Below are positions 1 to 10,802 of a stretch of DNA of 64,000 nt, piece after piece (position 1 is the first letter of the stretch; each line of letters opens with the position of its first letter). Below the pieces are notes generated by a model. It did no database searches, was not told the DNA's origin, and was given only the letters and a program-made list of their open reading frames with translations. Origin of the DNA: Desmodus rotundus (Eukaryota; Chordata; Mammalia; Chiroptera; Phyllostomidae); assembly GCF_022682495.2 (NCBI RefSeq), contig NW_026527269.1, forward strand, positions 62,001-126,000. The letters are read 5' to 3'. Both the position numbers and the translations under genes were made by a program.

Positions 1-2454
1 ACACACCGCATTCTAGAATGCAGTATCCAAGGCAACCGTATCCTTGGAAACCGTATCCTATGAAACCTCTTATCTCAGGAGGCCATTGTGCTCAGAACCC
101 GCACCACAAGATTCTAGATCCTGACACACCGCATTCTAGAATGCAGTAACCAAGGCAACCGTATCCTTGGAAATCGTATCCTAGGAAACCGCTTATCTCA
201 GGAGGCCACTGTGCTCAGAACCCGCACCACAAGATTCTAGACCCTGACACACCGCATTCTAGAATGCAATATCCAACGCCACCGTATCCTTGGAAACCGT
301 ATCCTAGGAAACCGCTTATCTCAGGAGGCCATTGTGCTCAGAACCCGCACCACAAGATTCTAGATCCTGACACACAGCATTCTAGAATGCAGTATCCAAG
401 GCATCCGTATCATTGGAAACCGTATCCTAGTAAACGGCTTACTCTGGAGGCCATTGTGCTCAGAACCAGCACCACAAGATCCAGATCCTGACACACCGTA
501 TTCTAGAATGCAGTATCCAAGGCAACCGTATCCTTGGAAACCTTATCCTAGGAAACCGCTTATCTCAGGAGGCCGTTGTGCTCAGAACCCGCACCACAAG
601 ATTCTAGATCCTGACACACCGCATTCTAGAATGCAGTAACCAAGGCAACCGTATCCTTGAAAACCGTATCCTAGGAAACCGCTCTTCTCAGGAGGCCATT
701 GTGCTCAGAAACCGCACCACAAGATTCTAGATCCTGACACACCGCATTCTAGAATGCAGTAACCAAGGCAACCGTGTCCTTGGAAACCGTATCCTATGAA
801 ACCGCTTATCTCAGGAGGCCGTTGTGCTCAGAACCAGCACCACAAGATTCTAGATCCTGACACACCGCATTCTAGAATGCAGTAACCAAGGCAACCGTAT
901 CCTTGGAAACCGTATCCTAGGAAACGGCTTACTCTGGAGGCCATTGTGCTCAGAACCCGCACCACAAGATTCTAGATCCTGACACACCGCATTCTAGAAT
1001 GCAGTATCCAAGGCAACCGTATCCTTCGAAACCGTATCCTAGGAAACCGCTTATCTCAGGAGGCCATTGTGCTCAGAACCCGCACCACAAGGTTCTAGAT
1101 CCTGACACACCGCATTCTAGAATGCAGTAACCAAGGCAACCGTATCCTTGGAAACCGTATCCTAGGAAACCGCTTATCTCAGGAGGCCATTGTGCTCAGA
1201 ACCCGCACCAGAAGATTCTAGACCCTGACACACCGCATTCTAGAATGCAGTATCCAAGGCAACCGTATCCTTGGAAACCGTATCCTATGAAACCTCTTAT
1301 CTCAGGAGGCCATTGTGCTCAGAACCCGCACCACAAGATTCTAGATCCTGACACACCGCATTCTAGAATGCAGTAACCAAGGCAACCGTATCCTTGGAAA
1401 TCCTATCCTAGGAAACCGCTTATCTCAGGAGGCCACTGTGCTCAGAACCCGCACCACAAGATTCTAGACCCTGACACACCGCATTCTAGAATGCAGTATC
1501 CAACGCCACCGTATCCTTGGAAACCGTATCCTAGGAAACCGCTTATCTCAGGAGGCCATTGTGCTCAGAACCCGCACCACAAGATTCTAGATCCTGACAG
1601 ACAGCATTCTAGAATGCAGTATCCAAGGCATCCGTATCATTGGAAACCGTATCCTAGTAAACGGCTTACTCTGGAGGCCATTGTGCTCAGAACCAGCACC
1701 ACAAGATCCAGATCCTGACACACCGTATTCTAGAATGCAGTATCCAAGGCAACCGTATCCTTGGAAACCTTATCCTAGGAAACCGCTTATCTCAGGAGGC
1801 CGTTGTGCTCAGAACCCGCACCACAAGATTCTAGATCCTGACACACCGCATTCTAGAATGCAGTAACCAAGGCAACCGTATCCTTGGAAACCGTATCCTA
1901 GGAAACCGCTCTTCTCAGGAGGCCATTGTGCTCAGAAACCGCAACACAAGATTCTAGATCCTGACACACCGCATTCTAGAATGCAGTAACCAAGGCAACC
2001 GTGTCCTTGGAAACCGTATCCTATGAAACCGCTTATCTCAGGAGGCCGTTGTGCTCAGAACCCGCACCACAAGATTCTAGATCCTGACACACCGCATTCT
2101 AGAATGCAGTAACCAAGGCAACCGTATCCTTGGAAACCGTATCCTAGGAAACGGCTTACTCTGGAGGCCATTGTGCTCAGAACCCGCACCACAAGATTCT
2201 AGATCCTGACACACCGCATTCTAGAATGCAGTATCCAAGGCAACCGTATCCTTGGAAACCGTATCCTAGGAAACCGCTTATCTCAGGAGGCCATTGTGCT
2301 CAGAACCCGCACCACAAGGTTCTAGATCCTGACACACCGCATTCTAGAATGCAGTAACCAAGGCAACCGTATCCTTGGAAACCGTATCCTAGGAAACCGC
2401 TTATCTCAGGAGGCCATTGTGCTCAGAACCCGCACCAGAAGATTCTAGACCCTG
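1..2454 (+). repeat. 10-monomer block in two tandem copies (1227 bp each)
   Basis: Positions 1-1227 and 1228-2454 carry the same order of ten monomers, including shared oddities: CCTATGAAACCTC, AACGCCACC (270 and 1500), CATCCGTATCATTGG, the 122-bp ACTCTGG form and the 122-bp AGATCCAGATCC form. The unit is 10 x 123 minus three 1-bp deletions. I count only about seven single-base differences by eye, for example at 1404, 1599, 1941 and 2253 in the second copy. The match breaks after 2454, where TCATTGG replaces TCCTTGG. Whether a third copy lies left of the window is unknown. Confidence 0.85.
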
Positions 2455-5400
2455 ACACACCGCATTCTAGAATGCAGTATCCAAGGCAACCGTATCATTG
2501 GAAACCGTATCCTAGGAAACGGCTTACTCTGGAGGCCATTGTGCTCAGAACCCGCAACACAAGATTCCAGATCCTGACACACCGTATTCTAGAATGCAGT
2601 ATCCAAGGCAACCGTATCCTTGGATACCTTATCCTAGGAAACCGCTTATCTCAGGAGGCCGTTGTGCTCAGAACCCGCACCACAAGATTCTAGATCCTGA
2701 CACACCGCATTCTAGAATGCAGTAACCAAGGCAACCGTATCCTTGGAAACCGTATCCTAGGAAACCGCTTATCTCAGGAGGCTATTGTGCTCAGAACCCG
2801 CAGCACAAGATTCTAGATCCTCACACACCGCATTCTAGAATGCAGTATCCAAGGCAACCATATCCTTCCAACCGTATCCTAGGAAACCGCTTATCTCAGG
2901 AAGCCATCGTGCTCAGAACCCGCACCACAAGATTCCAAATCCTGACACACCGCATTCTAGAATGCAGTAACCAAGGCAACCGTATCCTTGGAAACCGTAT
3001 CCTAGGAAACGGCTTACTCTAGAGGCCATTGTGCTCAGAACCCGCACCACAAGATTCCAGATCCTGACACACCGTATTCTAGAATGCAGTATCCAAGGCA
3101 ACCGTATCTTTGGAAACCTTATCCTAGGAAACCGCTTATCTCCGGAGGCCATTGTGCTCAGAACCCGCACCACAAGATTCTAGATCCTTACACACCGCAT
3201 TCTAGAATGCAGTATCCAAGGCAACCGTATCCTTTTAAACCTTATCCTAGGAAACCGCTTATCTCAGGAGGCCATTGTGCTCAGAACCCGCACCACAAGA
3301 TTCTAGATCCTGACACACCGCATTCTAGAATGCAGTATCCAAGGCAACCGTATCCTTGGAAACCGTATCCTAGAAAACCACTTATCTCAGGAGGCCATTG
3401 TGCTCAGAACCCGCACCACAAGATTCTAGATCCTGACACACCGCATTCTAGAATGCAGTATCCAAGGCAACCGTATCCTTGGAAACCGTATCCTAGGAAA
3501 CCGCTTATCTCAGGAGGCCATTGTGCTCAGAAACCGCACCACAAGATTCTAGATCCTGACACACCGCATTCTAGAATGCAGTAACCAAGGCAACCGTATC
3601 CTTGGAAACCGTATCCTAGGAAACCGCTTATCTCAGGAGGCCATTGTGCTCAGAACCCGCACCACAAGATTCTAGATCCTGACACACCGCATTCTAGAAT
3701 GCAGTATCCAAGGCAACCGTATCCTTGGAAACCTTATCCTAGGAAACCGCTTATCTCAGGAGGCCATTGTGCTCAGAACGCGAACCACAAGATTCTAGAT
3801 CCTGACACACCGCATTCTAGAATGCAGTATCCAAGGCAACCGTATCCTTGGAAACCGTATCCCTGGAAACCGCTTATCTCAGGAGGCAATTGCGCTCAGA
3901 ACCCGCACCAAAAGATTCTAGATCCTGACACACCGCATTCTAGAATGCAGTAACCAAGGCAACCGTATCCTTGGAAACCGTATCCTAGGAAACCGCTTAT
4001 CTCAGGAGGCCATTGTGCTCAGAACCCGCACCAGAAGATTCTAGACCCTGACACACCGCATTCTAGAATGCAGTATCCAAGGCAACCGTATCCTTGGAAA
4101 CCGTATCCTAGGAAACCGCTTATCTCAGGAGGCCATTGTGCTCAGAACCCGCACCACAAGATTCTAGATCCTGACACACCGCATTCTAGAATGCAGTAAC
4201 CAAGGCAACCGTATCCTTGGAAACCGTATCCTAGGAAACCGCTTAACTCAGGAGGCCATTGTGCTCAGAACCCGCACCACAAGATTCTAGACCCTGCAAC
4301 ACCGCATTCTAGAATGCAGTATCCAAGGCAACCGTATCCTTGGAAACCGTATCCTAGGAAACCGCTTATCTCAGGAGGCCATTGTGCTCAGAACCCGCAC
4401 CACAAGATTCTAGACCCTGACACACCGCATTCTGGAATGCAGTATCCAATGCAACCGTATCCTTGGAAACCGTATCCTAGGAAACCGCTTATCTCAGGAG
4501 GCCATTGTGCTCAGAACCCGCACCACAAGATTCTAGATCCTGACACACCGCATTCTAGAATGCAGTAACCAAGGCAACCGTATCCTTGGAAACCGTATCC
4601 TAGGAAACGGCTTACTCTGGAGGCCATTGTGCTCAGAACCCGCACCACAAGGTTCTAGATCCTGACACACCGCATTCTAGAATGCAGTATCCAAGGCAAC
4701 CGTATCCTTGGAAACCGTATCCTAGGAAACCGCTTATCTCAGGAGGCCATTGTGCTCAGAACCCGCACCACAAGATTCTAGACCCTGACACACCGCATTC
4801 TAGAATGCAGTATCCAACGCAACCGTATCCTTGGAAACGGTATCCTAGGAAACCGCTTATCTCAGGAGGCCGTTGTGCTCAGAACCCGCACCACAAGATT
4901 CTAGATCCTGACACACCGCATTCTAGAATGCAGTATCCAAGGCAACCGTATCATTGGAAACCGTATCCTAGGAAACGGCTTACTCTGGAGGCCATTGTGC
5001 TCAGAACCCGCAACACAAGATTCCAGATCCTGACACACCGTATTCTAGAATGCAGTATCCAAGGCAACCGTATACTTGCATACCTTATCCTAGGAAACCG
5101 CTTATCTCAGGAGGCCGTTGTGCTCAGAACCCGCACCACAAGATTCTAGATCCTGACACACCGCATTCTAGAATGCAGTAACCAAGGCAACGGTATCCTT
5201 GGAAACCGTATCCTAGGAAACCGCTTATCTCAGGAGGGTATTGTGCTCAGAACCCGCAGCACAAGATTCTAGATCCTCACACACCGCATTCCAGAATGCA
5301 GTAACCAAGGCAACCGTATCCTTGGAAACCGTATCCTAGGAAACGGCTTACTCTGGAGGCCATTGTGCTCAGAACCCGCACCACAAGATTCTAGATCCTG

Positions 5401-5898
5401 ACACACCGCATTCTAGAATGCAGTATCCAAGGCAACCGTATCCTTGGAAACCGTATCCTAGGAAACCGCTTATCTCAGGAGGCCATTGTGCTCAGAACCC
5501 GCACCACAAGATTCTAGATCCTGACACACCGCATTCTAGAATGCAGTAACCAAGGCAACCGTATCCTTGGAAACCGTATCCTAGGAAACGGCTTACTCTA
5601 GAGGCCATTGTGCTCAGAACCCGCACCACAAGATTCCAGATCCTGACACACCGTATTCTAGAATGCAGTATCCAAGGCAACCGTATCTTTAGAAACCTTA
5701 TCCTAGGAAACCGCTTATCTCCGGAGGCCATTGTGCTCAGAACCCGCACCACAAGATTCTAGATCCTGACACACCGCATTCTAGAATGCAGTATCCAAGG
5801 CAACCGTATCCTTGGAAACCTTATCCTAGGAAACCGCTTATCTCAGGATGCCATTGTGCTCAGAACCCGCACCACAAGATTCTAGATCCTGACACACC

Positions 5899-5912
5899 GC
5901 ATTCTAGAATGC
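5899..5912. repeat. 14-bp perfect palindrome in each monomer
   Basis: GCATTCTAGAATGC equals its own reverse complement and is present in most monomers, so several hundred copies occur at about 123-bp spacing. Variants that break it include GTATTCTAGAATGC (for example at 500), GCATTCTAGAATAC (6280), GCATTGTAGAATGC (7250) and the CACATTCTAGAACG form of the old diverged monomers. No bound protein can be read from the sequence. Confidence 0.9.
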
Positions 5913-5914
5913 AG

Positions 5915-5959
5915 TATCCAAGGCAACCGTATCCTTGGAAACCGTATCCTAGGAAACCG
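5915..5959 (+). repeat. Three tandem 15-bp subrepeats inside the monomer
   Basis: TATCCAAGGCAACCG, TATCCTTGGAAACCG and TATCCTAGGAAACCG follow each other without a gap. The second and third differ at 2 of 15 bases, and the first differs from each at 3. The trio is present in nearly every monomer of the window. Further in-step relatives lie at 5900-5914 (CATTCTAGAATGCAG, 9 of 15 matches to the third unit), 5962-5976 (TATCTCAGGAGGCCA, 10 of 15, all five mismatches transitions) and 5978-5992 (TGTGCTCAGAACCCG, 10 of 15). The first three units are certain. The degenerate ones are an inference from alignment by eye. Confidence 0.9.
5917..5939. repeat. 7-bp inverted repeat (stem) with 9-base loop
   Basis: TCCAAGG at 5917-5923 is the exact reverse complement of CCTTGGA at 5933-5939, separated by CAACCGTAT. 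It is followed by the 8-bp palindrome TCCTAGGA at 5947-5954. The arrangement arises from the 15-bp subrepeats and recurs in nearly every monomer. With the 14-bp palindrome just upstream, each monomer holds three dyad-symmetric elements within about 56 bp. Confidence 0.85.
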
Positions 5960-6259
5960 CTTATCTCAGGAGGCCATTGTGCTCAGAACCCGCACCACAA
6001 GATTCTAGATCCTGACACACCGCATTCTAGAATGCAGTATCCAAGGCAACCGTATATTGGAAACCGTATCCTAGGAAACCGCTTATCTCAGGAGGCCATT
6101 GTGCTCAGAAACCGCACCACAAGATTCTAGATCCTGACACACCGCATTCTAGAATGCAGTAACCAAGGCAACCGTATCCTTGGAAACCGTATCCTAGGAA
6201 ACCGCTTATCTCAGGAGGCCATTGTGCTCAGAACCCGCACCACAAGATTCTAGATCCTG

Positions 6260-8101
6260 ACACACCGCATTCTAGAATACAGTATCCAAGGCAACCGTAT
6301 CCTTGGAAACCGTATCCTAGGAAACCGCTTATCTCAGGAGGCCATTGTGCTCAGAACGCGAACCACAAGATTTAGATCCTGACACACCGCATTCTAGAAT
6401 GCAGTATCCAAGGCAACCGTATCCTTGGAAACCGTATCCTAGGAAACCGCTTATCTCAGGAGGCAATTGCGCTCAGAACCCGCACCACAAGATTCTAGAT
6501 CCTGACACACCGCATTCTAGAATGCAGTAACCAAGGCAACCGTATCCTTGGAAACCGTATCCTAGGAAACCGCTTATCTCAGGAGGCCATTGTGCTCAGA
6601 ACCCGCACCAGAAGATTCTAGACCCTGACACACCGCATTCTAGAATGCAGTATCCAAGGCAACCGTATCCTTGGAAACCGTATCCTATGAAACCGCTTAT
6701 CTCAGGAGGCCATTGTGCTCAGAACCCGCACCACAAGATTCTAGATCCTGACACACCGCATTCTAGAATGCAGTAACCAAGGCAACCGTATCCTTGGAAA
6801 CCGTATCCTAGGAAACCGCTTATCTCAGGAGGCCATTGTGCTCAGAACCCGCACCACAAGATTCTAGACCCTGACACACCGCATTCTAGAATGCAGTATC
6901 CAAGGCCATCGTATCCTTGGAAACCGTATCCTAGGAAACCGCTTATCTCAGGAGGCCATTGTGCTCAGAACCCGCACCACAAGATTCTAGATCCTGACAC
7001 ACAGCATTCTAGAATGCAGTATCCAAGGCATCCGTATCATTGGAAACCGTATCCTAGTAAACGGCTTACTCTGGAGGCCATTGTGCTCAGAACCAGCACC
7101 ACAAGATTCAAGATCCTGACACACCGTATTCTAGAATGCAGTATCCAAGGCAACCGTATCCTTGGAAACCTTATCCTAGGAAACCGCTTATCTCAGGAGG
7201 CCGTTGTGCTCAGAACCCGCACCACAAGATTCTAGATTCTGACACACCGCATTGTAGAATGCAGTAACCAAGGCAACCGTATCCTTGGAAACCGTATCCT
7301 AGGAAACCGCTTATCTCAGGAGGCTATTGTGCTCAGAACCCGCACCACAAGATTCTAGATCCTGACACACCGCATTCTAGAATGCAGTAACCAAGGCAAC
7401 CGTATCCTTGGAAACCGTATCCTAGGAAACCGCTCTTCTCAGGAGGCCATTGTGCTCAGAACCCGCACCACAAGATTCTAGATCCTGACACACCGCATTC
7501 TAGAATGCAGTAACCAAGGCAACCGTGTCCTTGGAAACCGTATCCTATGAAACCGCTTATCTCAGGAGGCCGTTGTGCTCAGAACCCGCACCACAAGATT
7601 CTAGATTCTGACACACCGCATTCTAGAATGCAGTAACCAAGGCAACCGTATCCTTGGAAACCGTATCCTAGGAAACCGCTTATCTCAGGAGGCTATTGTG
7701 CTCAGAACCCGCACCACAAGATTCTAGATCCTGACACACCGCATTCTAGAATGCAGTAACCAAGGCAACCGTATCCTTGGAAACCGTATCCTAGGAAACC
7801 GCTCTTCTCAGGAGGCCATTGTGCTCAGAACCCGCACCACAAGATTCTAGATCCTGACACACCGCATTCTAGAATGCAGTATCCAAGGCAACCGTATATT
7901 GGAAACCGTATCCTAGGAAACCGATTATCTCAGGAGGCCATTGTGCTCAGAAACCGCACCACAAGATTCTAGATCCTGACACACCGCATTCTAGAATGCA
8001 GTAACCAAGGCAACCGTATCCTTGGAAACCGTATCCTAGGAAACCGCTTATCTCAGGAGGCCATTGTGCTCAGAACCCGCACCACAAGATTCTAGATCCT
8101 G
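6260..8101 (+). repeat. HOR family A, early unit (1842 bp, 15 monomers)
   Basis: Begins with the ATACAG / AACGCGAACC / GATTTAG monomer that marks family A. Length fits 15 x 123 minus three 1-bp deletions (GATTTAG near 6370, ACTCTGG near 7070, TATATTGG near 7898). It carries CCATCGTATCC at about 6906 and CACCAGAAG at about 6609, the forms without the two changes that mark the amplified core further right. Confidence 0.8.
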
Positions 8102-10802
8102 ACACACCGCATTCTAGAATACAGTATCCAAGGCAACCGTATCCTTGGAAACCGTATCCTAGGAAACCGCTTATCTCAGGAGGCCATTGTGCTCAGAACG
8201 CGAACCACAAGATTTAGATCCTGACACACCGCATTCTAGAATGCAGTATCCAAGGCAACCGTATCCTTGGAAACCGTATCCTAGGAAACCGCTTATCTCA
8301 GGAGGCAATTGCGCTCAGAACCCGCACCACAAGATTCTAGATCCTGACACACCGCATTCTAGAATGCAGTAACCAAGGCAACCGTATCCTTGGAAACCGT
8401 ATCCTAGGAAACCGCTTATCTCAGGAGGCCATTGTGCTCAGAACCCGCACCAGAAGATTCTAGACCCTGACACACCGCATTCTAGAATGCAGTATCCAAG
8501 GCAACCGTATCCTTGGAAACCGTATCCTATGAAACCGCTTATCTCAGGAGGCCATTGTGCTCAGAACCCGCACCACAAGATTCTAGATCCTGACACACCG
8601 CATTCTAGAATGCAGTAACCAAGGCAACCGTATCCTTGGAAACCGTATCCTAGGAAACCGCTTATCTCAGGAGGCCATTGTGCTCAGAACCCGCACCACA
8701 AGATTCTAGACCCTGACACACCGCATTCTAGAATGCAGTATCCAAGGCCATCGTATCCTTGGAAACCGTATCCTAGGAAACCGCTTATCTCAGGAGGCCA
8801 TTGTGCTCAGAACCCGCACCACAAGATTCTAGATCCTGACACACAGCATTCTAGAATGCAGTATCCAAGGCATCCGTATCATTGGAAACCGTATCCTAGT
8901 AAACGGCTTACTCTGGAGGCCATTGTGCTCAGAACCAGCACCACAAGATTCCAGATCCTGACACACCGTATTCTAGAATGCAGTATCCAAGGCAACCGTA
9001 TCCTTGGAAACCTTATCCTAGGAAACCGCTTATCTCAGGAGGCCGTTGTGCTCAGAACCCGCACCACAAGATTCTAGATTCTGACACACCGCATTCTAGA
9101 ATGCAGTAACCAAGGCAACCGTATCCTTGGAAACCGTATCCTAGGAAACCGCTTATCTCAGGAGGCTATTGTGCTCAGAACCCGCACCACAAGATTCTAG
9201 ATCCTGACACACCGCATTCTAGAATGCAGTAACCAAGGCAACCGTATCCTTGGAAACCGTATCCTAGGAAACCGCTTATCTCAGGAGGCCATTGTGCTCA
9301 GAACCCGCACCAGAAGATTCTAGACCCTGACACACCGCATTCTAGAATGCAGTATCCAAGGCAACCGTATCCTTGGAAACCGTATCCTATGAAACCGCTT
9401 ATCTCAGGAGGCCATTGTGCTCAGAACCCGCACCACAAGATTCTAGATCCTGACACACCGCATTCTAGAATGCAGTAACCAAGGCAACCGTATCCTTGGA
9501 AACCGTATCCTAGGAAACCGCTTATCTCAGGAGGCCATTGTGCTCAGAACCCGCACCACAAGATTCTAGACCCTGACACACCGCATTCTAGAATGCAGTA
9601 TCCAAGGCCACCGTATCCTTGGAAACCGTATCCTAGGAAACCGCTTATCTCAGGAGGCCATAGTGCTCAGAACCCGCACCACAAGATTCTAGATCCTGAC
9701 ACACAGCATTCTAGAATGCAGTATCCAAGGCATCCGTATCATTGGAAACCGTATCCTAGTAAACGGCTTACTCTGGAGGCCATTGTGCTCAGAACCAGCA
9801 CCACAAGATCCAGATCCTGACACACCGTATTCTAGAATGCAGTATCCAAGGCAACCGTATCCTTGGAAACCTTATCCTAGGAAACCGCTTATCTCAGGAG
9901 GCCGTTGTGCTCAGAACCCGCACCACAAGATTCTAGATTCTGACACACCGCATTCTAGAATGCAGTAACCAAGGCAACCGTATCCTTGGAAACCGTATCC
10001 TAGGAAACCGCTTATCTCAGGAGGCTATTGTGCTCAGAACCCGCACCACAAGATTCTAGATCCTGACACACCGCATTCTAGAATGCAGTAACCAAGGCAA
10101 CCGTATCCTTGGAAACCGTATCCTAGGAAACCGCTCTTCTCAGGAGGCCATTGTGCTCAGAACCCGCACCACAAGATTCTAGATCCTGACACACCGCATT
10201 CTAGAATGCAGTAACCAAGGCAACCGTGTCCTTGGAAACCGTATCCTATGAAACCGCTTATCTCAGGAGGCCGTTGTGCTCAGAACCCGCACCACAAGAT
10301 TCTAGATTCTGACACACCGCATTCTAGAATGCAGTAACCAAGGCAACCGTATCCTTGGAAACCGTATCCTAGGAAACCGCTTATCTCAGGAGGCTATTGT
10401 GCTCAGAACCCGCACCACAAGATTCTAGATCCTGACACACCGCATTCTAGAATGCAGTAACCAAGGCAACCGTATCCTTGGAAACCGTATCCTAGGAAAC
10501 CGCTCTTCTCAGGAGGCCATTGTGCTCAGAACCCGCACCACAAGATTCTAGATCCTGACACACCGCATTCTAGAATGCAGTATCCAAGGCAACCGTATAT
10601 TGGAAACCGTATCCTAGGAAACCGCTTATCTCAGGAGGCCATTGTGCTCAGAAACCGCACCACAAGATTCTAGATCCTGACACACCGCATTCTAGAATGC
10701 AGTAACCAAGGCAACCGTATCCTTGGAAACCGTATCCTAGGAAACCGCTTATCTCAGGAGGCCATTGTGCTCAGAACCCGCACCACAAGATTCTAGATCC
10801 TG
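8102..10802 (+). repeat. HOR family A, early unit (2701 bp, 22 monomers)
   Basis: Starts with the same ATACAG / GATTTAG marker monomer. Length fits 22 x 123 minus five 1-bp deletions. It contains the first half of the preceding unit again, plus the CCACCG / CATAGTGCTC monomer (from about 9593) and the AGATCCAGATCC monomer that later units also hold. The two marker changes of the core (CCATCGTATAC and CACGAGAAG) are still absent. Confidence 0.8.

Larger units (their letters stand above)
5892..6014 (+). repeat. Reference monomer (123 bp, canonical form)
   Basis: This copy matches the commonest base at each position I compared and serves as the reference. Order within it: ACACACCG (1-8); CATTCTAGAATGCAG (9-23); three 15-bp units (24-38, 39-53, 54-68); CT; TATCTCAGGAGGCCA (71-85); T; TGTGCTCAGAACCCG (87-101); CACCACAA (102-109); GATTCTAGATCCTG (110-123). 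TCTAGA occurs twice (within 9-23 and 110-119) and CCTAGG once (57-62). Main variants elsewhere are CAGTAA for CAGTAT, GGCCGTTG, GGCTATTG or GGCAATTGCG for GGCCATTG, CCTATGAAACC for CCTAGGAAACC, and AACGCGAACC for AACCCGCACC. Confidence 0.95.
2455..6259 (+). repeat. Mosaic segment with internal imperfect duplication
   Basis: Still pure 123-bp satellite, but the monomer order differs from both flanks. About 2455-3560 and 4911-6130 repeat each other. The offset is 2456 bp at the left (TCATTGG monomer at 2472 and 4928) and 2579 bp further right, so the second copy holds one extra monomer. Shared rare variants are GCAGCACAAG...CCTCACAC (2800 and 5265) and CTCTAGAGG. A CCCTGG marker at 3861 links this stretch to the family B repeats at 46-62 kb. 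The longest uninterrupted frame here, 3084-3584, is four monomers that all happen to carry TAT instead of TAA. Confidence 0.75.

Noticed and set aside
2913..3173. Minus-strand open frames (also 5492-5752, 40508-40696, 48106-48390, 52884-53072, 54110-54394, 58656-58940)
   Set aside because: They arise where ATTCTAG variants remove the usual stop. They are copies of the same monomers, with no sign of independent coding.
3084..3584. 166-codon open frame, with similar ones at 46680-47180 and 57107-57607, as a proline/tyrosine-rich repeat protein gene
   Set aside because: It is four satellite monomers read through. The frame opens and closes with the TAT/TAA variant and 1-bp deletions, there is no start context or distinct flanking sequence, and the same DNA continues on both sides.
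5892..6014. CENP-B box in the monomer
   Set aside because: Neither strand gives TTCG, A and CGGG in the required spacing. CCCG is present, but the partner CGAA and the central T are absent.
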